The position numbers and the translations under genes were made by a program. This document shows, one piece after another, positions 59,660-64,000 of a stretch of DNA of 64,000 bases (positions within the stretch are counted from its first letter, which is position 1; every line of letters starts with the position of its first letter). The DNA comes from JANYJZ01 sp964523395 (GTDB lineage Bacteria > Bacteroidota > Ignavibacteria > UBA10030 > SZUA-254), in NCBI GenBank assembly GCA_964523395.1, contig CAZFXS010000006.1:169661-233660 (forward strand), given 5' to 3'. The notes under the pieces were generated by a model that searched no databases, had not been told where the DNA came from, and was given only the letters and a program-made list of their open reading frames with translations.

Positions 59660-62600
59660 TTATTTCTTCTCAGTTGGTTTTAATATGATCGCGGGGATAT
59701 CAAGATTTTTTACCATGGTGTTAAACGACAAAAGGTCGTTGCCGATTATTTCTTTACACTTGGCGAGATGTCCATCAAGTTTTCCCGAAAGTTCATTAAA
59801 AACGTCGTACGTCTGCTTTGTGGGCTTTGTATCTGCGCCGGAGGCAACGCCGGTAAGGGTCGCGATTTTATCATTCAGCTTAACAGGATAATTGAGTGCA
59901 TCCTGCCCGCTCTTTATTTTTACCTGGATAATCTCTTCTTCTATTTTTTTAAGCTTATCATTAAGCTTCTTTGCGACATTCGAAACTGAATCTTTCGAAG
60001 GATGTTTCTCAAGCCGTTTCACAAGATCATTGGTCTGAGACCGGATATTCCTGATCATGTTTACGGCCTCATGCGCTTCTGACACTTTGTCCCTGACTTT
60101 GATAAGAAAATCAAATTGTTCTTTAAACTCAGCATCTGTTGTCCGGATTCGCGGATCTTTCCTGATTTCGAACGGCTGCGTCCAGCTGTTCTTGCCAATC
60201 GTCAGTTTTACCGTGTACATTCCGGGCACAGCCTGCGGCCCGCTGGTTGTCCCGCCCCACATAATCGCGCCGGGGACATTCACTGCATCAGGATACCGCA
60301 TATCCCAGACAAAACGGTTCATACCGGAATCAACCGGTGCCGGTTCTTCTTCATTATCACCCGACGGCTGATCGCCACCGCCTCGCTTTGCCTCTTTTCC
60401 AATAAACGATTTGATTTTTTTTCCGTCTGCATCTAAAAATTCCAACCGGAGAGAGTCTTTCTCTTTAAGTTTATTCTTCAGATAATAATTGACAACAACA
60501 CCGTTGGGAGGATTTTTCCCAAGCGCCAACCCGGGCCGGTCAAAGCTGAATCCGCCCATCCGGTACGTTTCGCGGGGCTTAAATAAATGAATAGCTGATT
60601 TTGCAACAGCATCATTTAATTCATAGAGCGGCGTCAGATTGTCCAGAATCCAGAACGACCTTCCATGTGTTGCAACAACGAGATCTCTTTCACGTTTTTG
60701 TATTGCCATGTCGTGAACAGGAGTAACCGGAAGATTGAGCTGTAACTGTTGCCAGCGGGTACCATCATCAAACGAGACATAGACTCCCCGCTCTGTTCCG
60801 GCATAGAGCATTCCTTTTCTATTGGGATCTTCTCTCACAGCATGGGTAAACTCTTTTACCGGGATGCCGTTCACAATCTTTTTCCATGATTTTCCAAAAT
60901 CTGTTGTCTTATAGATATACGGTTTAAAATCATCCAGCTTATACCTGTTTGCTGCGACGTATGCAGTGCCCTCATCGTGCGGCGAGGGATCTAGAATGCT
61001 GATCATACTCCACGGCGGAAGATCGCCGGGAGTAACATTTTGCCAGGTCTTACCACCATTCTGTGAAACATGAATCAATCCGTCATCTGAACCGGACCAC
61101 AGAATACCTTCTTTCAGCGGAGACTCAGCGAAGGTAAAGATCGTACCGTAATATTCGACACTCGTATTGTCTTTGGTAATCGGGCCGCCGGATGAACCAA
61201 GCTTGCTCGTGTCATTTCTGGTTAAATCAGGACTGATTACTTCCCAACTCATTCCTTCATTCGTACTTTTAAAGACATGATTTGCTGTTACATATAACAC
61301 CTTCGAATCGAAATGAGAAACAACGATAGGATATGTCCATTGAAAACGATACTTCGCCGCACCGGCACCGCCGCCCATCGGGTCATCGGGCCAGACGTTG
61401 ATGTTTTGTTCCTGATCTGTGCGTTTATCATAGCGAGAAAGATATCCTCCGTAACTACCGGCATAAATAATATTCGGATCATCATTGTTGACGGCAATAT
61501 ATCCGCTCTCGCCGCCTCCTACCGGATACCAATCCTGACGGTCAATCCCGAATCCTGTCGTGCGGCTGGGGATTTTTACCGTGCTGTTATCCTGTTGTGC
61601 ACCATACACATTGTAGGGAAACTGATTATCAAGAGTAACATGATAAAACTGCGCTGTCGCGATATCCTCTTGTGTCCATGTCTGTCCACCGTTGTAGGTG
61701 ACACAAGCGCCGCCGTCGTTTCCTTCAATCATACGCATCGGATTGTTCGGATCAATCCAGAGGTCATGGTTATCGCCGTGCGGAACAGAAATATTTGTCA
61801 ACGATTTTCCTCCGTCGATTGATTTGTGGAAACCGACATTCAGGATATAGACGGTCTCAGCGTTTTTCGGATCGGCGTAGACATGCGAGTAGTACCATGC
61901 ACGCTGGCGGAGACGACGGTCTTCGTTCACTTTTGTCCAATTTTTTCCCGCATCGTCAGAACGAAACAGTCCCCCTTCTTCCGATTCGATAATTGCCCAA
62001 ACCCGTCCCGCTTTTACCGGAGATACTGAGACGCCGATTTTTCCTTTAATACCTTTCGGCAATCCTTCTTTGTCGGTGATTTCTTTCCAGGTGTCTCCAC
62101 CATCGGTAGATTTATAGAGACCGCTTCCCGGTCCTCCGCTCGACATACTCCAGGGATTGCGATATGCTTCCCACAGTGCGGCGTACAATACCCGAGAGTT
62201 GGTCGGATCCATTTCAATATCAACCGCACCGGTCTTTTCATTTTTGTATAAAATCTTTTCCCACGTTTTGCCGCCATCCTTAGACCGATATACACCTCGT
62301 TCTTTATTCGAACCGAAGACATGCCCGAATGCCGCAACATAGACAAGGTTTTCATCCTTTGGGTGAACGGCAATTCTACTGATAGTCTGCGCTTCACCAA
62401 GTCCGGTAAACTGCCAGGTCTTACCGGCATCCAATGATTTGTACATTCCTTCGCCCGGCATAACATTGCCGCGAATGCATGCTTCACCCGTTCCGGCATA
62501 AATGACATTCGGATCCGACTCCGCCACTGCAAGCGCGCCGACGATGCCGAGCTTCAGAAATCCGTCCGATACATTTACCCATGCGTTGCCGCCATCTTCT

Positions 62601-62926
62601 GTTTTCCAGATACCGCCGCCTGTCGCGCCGAAATAAAACGTTAACGGTTGATTCGGATGTCCGGCCACTGCTACCGAGCGACCACCCCGGAACGGACCGA
62701 TCTCGCGCCACTGCATCTTATTGTAGAGAGTTGTGTCATACGCCAATTGCGCAGAGAGAGGATATACGAGCAACAGCGTTAGAATGAATAAAGATATGAG
62801 ATATGAGATGTGGGATATGAGTCGTTCGATATTCGGTGTTCGATGTTGGATGTTTGCCGATAAAGCCGAACACCATTTTTCCTTTTTACTTTTGAATTTT
62901 AACTTAAACCCGTTTAAAGTATGCAT
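59660..62926 (-). CDS. Secreted sortilin/VPS10-like beta-propeller protein
   Basis: A 1088-residue exported protein from ATG 62926. A longer frame to 63046 is rejected because a TATATT box lies at 62980-62985. N-terminal extension MHTLNGFKLKFKSKKEK, then a segment ANIQHRTPNIERLISHISYLIS encoded by repeat DNA, and the hydrophobic core LFILTLLLVYPLSAQ of the signal peptide. Mature part: many BNR/Asp-box repeats (S-DGGKTW type, about 60-700) of the VPS10/sortilin-like propeller, then FnIII-like and helical C-terminal regions (about 860-1088). It may be a secreted peptidase-like or adhesin-type propeller protein; substrate unknown. No T9SS tail. Confidence 0.85.
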   Translation of the reverse strand: MHTLNGFKLKFKSKKEKWCSALSANIQHRTPNIERLISHISYLISLFILTLLLVYPLSAQLAYDTTLYNKMQWREIGPFRGGRSVAVAGHPNQPLTFYFGATGGGIWKTEDGGNAWVNVSDGFLKLGIVGALAVAESDPNVIYAGTGEACIRGNVMPGEGMYKSLDAGKTWQFTGLGEAQTISRIAVHPKDENLVYVAAFGHVFGSNKERGVYRSKDGGKTWEKILYKNEKTGAVDIEMDPTNSRVLYAALWEAYRNPWSMSSGGPGSGLYKSTDGGDTWKEITDKEGLPKGIKGKIGVSVSPVKAGRVWAIIESEEGGLFRSDDAGKNWTKVNEDRRLRQRAWYYSHVYADPKNAETVYILNVGFHKSIDGGKSLTNISVPHGDNHDLWIDPNNPMRMIEGNDGGACVTYNGGQTWTQEDIATAQFYHVTLDNQFPYNVYGAQQDNSTVKIPSRTTGFGIDRQDWYPVGGGESGYIAVNNDDPNIIYAGSYGGYLSRYDKRTDQEQNINVWPDDPMGGGAGAAKYRFQWTYPIVVSHFDSKVLYVTANHVFKSTNEGMSWEVISPDLTRNDTSKLGSSGGPITKDNTSVEYYGTIFTFAESPLKEGILWSGSDDGLIHVSQNGGKTWQNVTPGDLPPWSMISILDPSPHDEGTAYVAANRYKLDDFKPYIYKTTDFGKSWKKIVNGIPVKEFTHAVREDPNRKGMLYAGTERGVYVSFDDGTRWQQLQLNLPVTPVHDMAIQKRERDLVVATHGRSFWILDNLTPLYELNDAVAKSAIHLFKPRETYRMGGFSFDRPGLALGKNPPNGVVVNYYLKNKLKEKDSLRLEFLDADGKKIKSFIGKEAKRGGGDQPSGDNEEEPAPVDSGMNRFVWDMRYPDAVNVPGAIMWGGTTSGPQAVPGMYTVKLTIGKNSWTQPFEIRKDPRIRTTDAEFKEQFDFLIKVRDKVSEAHEAVNMIRNIRSQTNDLVKRLEKHPSKDSVSNVAKKLNDKLKKIEEEIIQVKIKSGQDALNYPVKLNDKIATLTGVASGADTKPTKQTYDVFNELSGKLDGHLAKCKEIIGNDLLSFNTMVKNLDIPAIILKPTEKK
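62792..62906. repeat. Composite dispersed repeat at the propeller-gene N-terminus
   Basis: Three blocks: ATATGAGATATGAGATGTGG units (62792-62821), GTTCGATATTCGGTGTTCGA then TGTTGGATGT (62824-62857), and a T-rich TTTTTACTTTTGAATTTT block (62874-62906). The second shares GATGTTGGATGT with the allantoinase repeat, the third matches 13707-13742. All are in frame in the signal-peptide region. Confidence 0.7.
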
Positions 62927-63049
62927 AGAAGGTTTTTCCTTGGGTTGTACTGGATTCTGACACAGCATGTGGTGGTGAGAATATAGGAAAGATTTGGGAA
63001 AAGGGAAAGAGCTAATGATTTGAACCCTTATTAAATACAAAGGCATTAG

Positions 63050-63078
63050 TTGATAATTGAAATGGGGAATGGTACATT
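63050..63078 (+). promoter_or_regulatory. Promoter of the AT-rich membrane-protein gene
   Basis: -35 TTGATA (63050-63055) and -10 TACATT (63073-63078), 17-nt spacer, 37 nt before the ATG. Confidence 0.5.
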
Positions 63079-63115
63079 CTTGCAGGAGAAAATGTAACTT
63101 AAACCTAATTGTCTC

Positions 63116-63739
63116 ATGAAAACATTAATTCTCACAATTTACTTGACGACATTGTTTCTTTTGTCTGCAACCTCAACTTATTCTCAATCTAAAACGGACT
63201 CAAGCAATGATTCACGCAGCATAGAAATAACAACTACTCAGAAAATTTATGATGTTAAACGAGATTTACTCTTAACTGAACTTCAAATTCGTGCCGCCGC
63301 ACATGCAAATGTTGAATCAATTCTGTATCAATGTAGGTTGGCTCTTGTAACCGTTATAATAGGATTTCTATTTTTCTTATTTAATCGTGATAAAAATACA
63401 ACACGAAATGAGGAGAAGAAACTTATTTCTCTCTCGCGACCAATGATGGTGATATTAATAATGGTAATATTTTTTGCTTATTGGTCAGATTGCTACGTTT
63501 TAGAGTTACAAAATCGAATAGCAAATAGAGTAAGTGAAATCAACTATAATCTTAACAACCTTCCAACGATGGAATCTAGAGAAATTGAACATTTATCAAC
63601 TTTTCCATCATTACAACAGAATAACTTTATTGCGAAAATATATATTTTATTCCCCCCTAATTTCTCTCAAGTTGTAGCTTATTTTCCATTAGTGGTCATG
63701 GTATTGTTTTCTATTATTCAACTATATAAGAAAAAATAG
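63116..63739 (+). CDS. Exported membrane protein of unknown function, AT-rich
   Basis: A 207-residue protein: signal peptide about 1-23 (TLFLLSATSTYSQ), a polar region with a helix (about 35-70), two adjacent transmembrane segments (about 75-93 and 108-124) and a C-terminal hydrophobic segment (about 183-203) ending KKK. No family recognised. By eye its DNA is clearly richer in A+T than the flanking propeller gene. Own promoter; unlinked to other genes on this strand. Confidence 0.7.
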   Translation: MKTLILTIYLTTLFLLSATSTYSQSKTDSSNDSRSIEITTTQKIYDVKRDLLLTELQIRAAAHANVESILYQCRLALVTVIIGFLFFLFNRDKNTTRNEEKKLISLSRPMMVILIMVIFFAYWSDCYVLELQNRIANRVSEINYNLNNLPTMESREIEHLSTFPSLQQNNFIAKIYILFPPNFSQVVAYFPLVVMVLFSIIQLYKKK

Positions 63740-64000
63740 TTTCTCAAATGTCCATCGATAGCCAGCGCAATCGCCAGCCATCCGCTGCTTTCCGCAAGTA
63801 CATGAAAGGAACATCAACCTGAGCTTTGCGATTTCATCGACAGCCCGTACATTAGAATATTATAAATTCTTACACAGATGAAATCGCACCGAATACACGC
63901 TTGAATTATTAAAGCCACCGATTGCGATTGCGCAGGATTCTCTTTGGTACTTTCTCTTCTAAAGTAACTATGTTACAAAATAAGTTGAGTCTCGCAATTA
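63740..64000. other. Terminal intergenic stretch
   Basis: 261 nt downstream of the last gene. I see no ORF, hairpin or repeat that supports a call. Confidence 0.5.

Noticed and set aside
62927..63046. Longer start of the propeller protein at 63046
   Set aside because: A TATATT box at 62980-62985 lies inside it; ATG 62926 gives a complete signal peptide.
1..64000. CRISPR array or prophage
   Set aside because: Repeats are degenerate short-period stretches without regular spacers; no integrase, capsid or terminase genes are present. The phage-named Gp37/Gp68 family is not in itself prophage evidence.

Overview
The window looks like a chromosome segment of a bacterium from the Fibrobacterota-Chlorobiota-Bacteroidota group, most likely an Ignavibacteria or Kryptonia/Calditrichota-like lineage. 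Reasons: two large secreted proteins end in type IX secretion sorting tails with a NYPNPFN motif; the M49 peptidase carries the rare HEXXH pentapeptide known from Caldithrix; predicted promoters are sigma70-like (TTGnnn, about 17 nt, TAYATT) and not the TAnnTTTG type of Bacteroidia; and intergenic DNA holds many short degenerate A/T-rich and ATC-rich repeats seen in such genomes. The taxonomic assignment is inference.

Layout. (1) 90-21225 is a purine-catabolism island. A leftward operon (6049 to 90) encodes an Fcy1-like deaminase, XdhC, a secreted amidohydrolase, a kynureninase-fold PLP enzyme, MoeA, MoaD and MoaE, mostly joined by 4-nt ATGA overlaps: molybdenum-cofactor supply for xanthine dehydrogenase. 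A rightward operon (6291 to 14567) encodes allantoinase, an ankyrin protein, allantoicase, OHCU decarboxylase, an inserted TcmP/three-Cys pair, a CitE-like lyase, HIU hydrolase and a membrane PuuD-type urate hydroxylase. A leftward operon (21225 to 14679) encodes a guanine-deaminase-like amidohydrolase, XdhA, a PD40 beta-propeller protein and XdhB. Together they give guanine to xanthine to urate to 5-hydroxyisourate to OHCU to allantoin to allantoate to ureidoglycolate plus urea. No ureidoglycolate lyase or urease is seen. (2) 21226-28690: a tiny membrane ORF, an M49 peptidase lipoprotein, tRNA-Asn, clpC and a transmembrane Ser/Thr kinase with TPRs. (3) 29097-43822: a leftward carbohydrate region: a ribose-type ABC transporter with two permeases, an outer-membrane barrel, a membrane/TPR protein, GH38 and GH36 glycosidases and a GAF-sigma54 activator. 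(4) 43911-44509: a Y1 (IS200-like/REP) transposase element with matched terminal palindromes. (5) 44507-59638: secreted hydrolases (CotH/YCF48, CocE-like, AlkP-superfamily, M61), two GAF-SpoIIE phosphatases around a tandem ABM protein, a GT4, a small membrane protein, a nitrilase and a thioesterase. (6) 59660-63739: a large sortilin-like propeller protein and a divergent AT-rich membrane orphan.

The strongest candidates for undescribed biology are the TcmP/three-Cys (radical-SAM-like) pair inside the purine operon, the PLP enzyme coupled to XdhC/MoeA, the PD40 protein between XdhA and XdhB, and the dispersed repeats that have entered coding sequence, including two signal peptides and the allantoinase loop.
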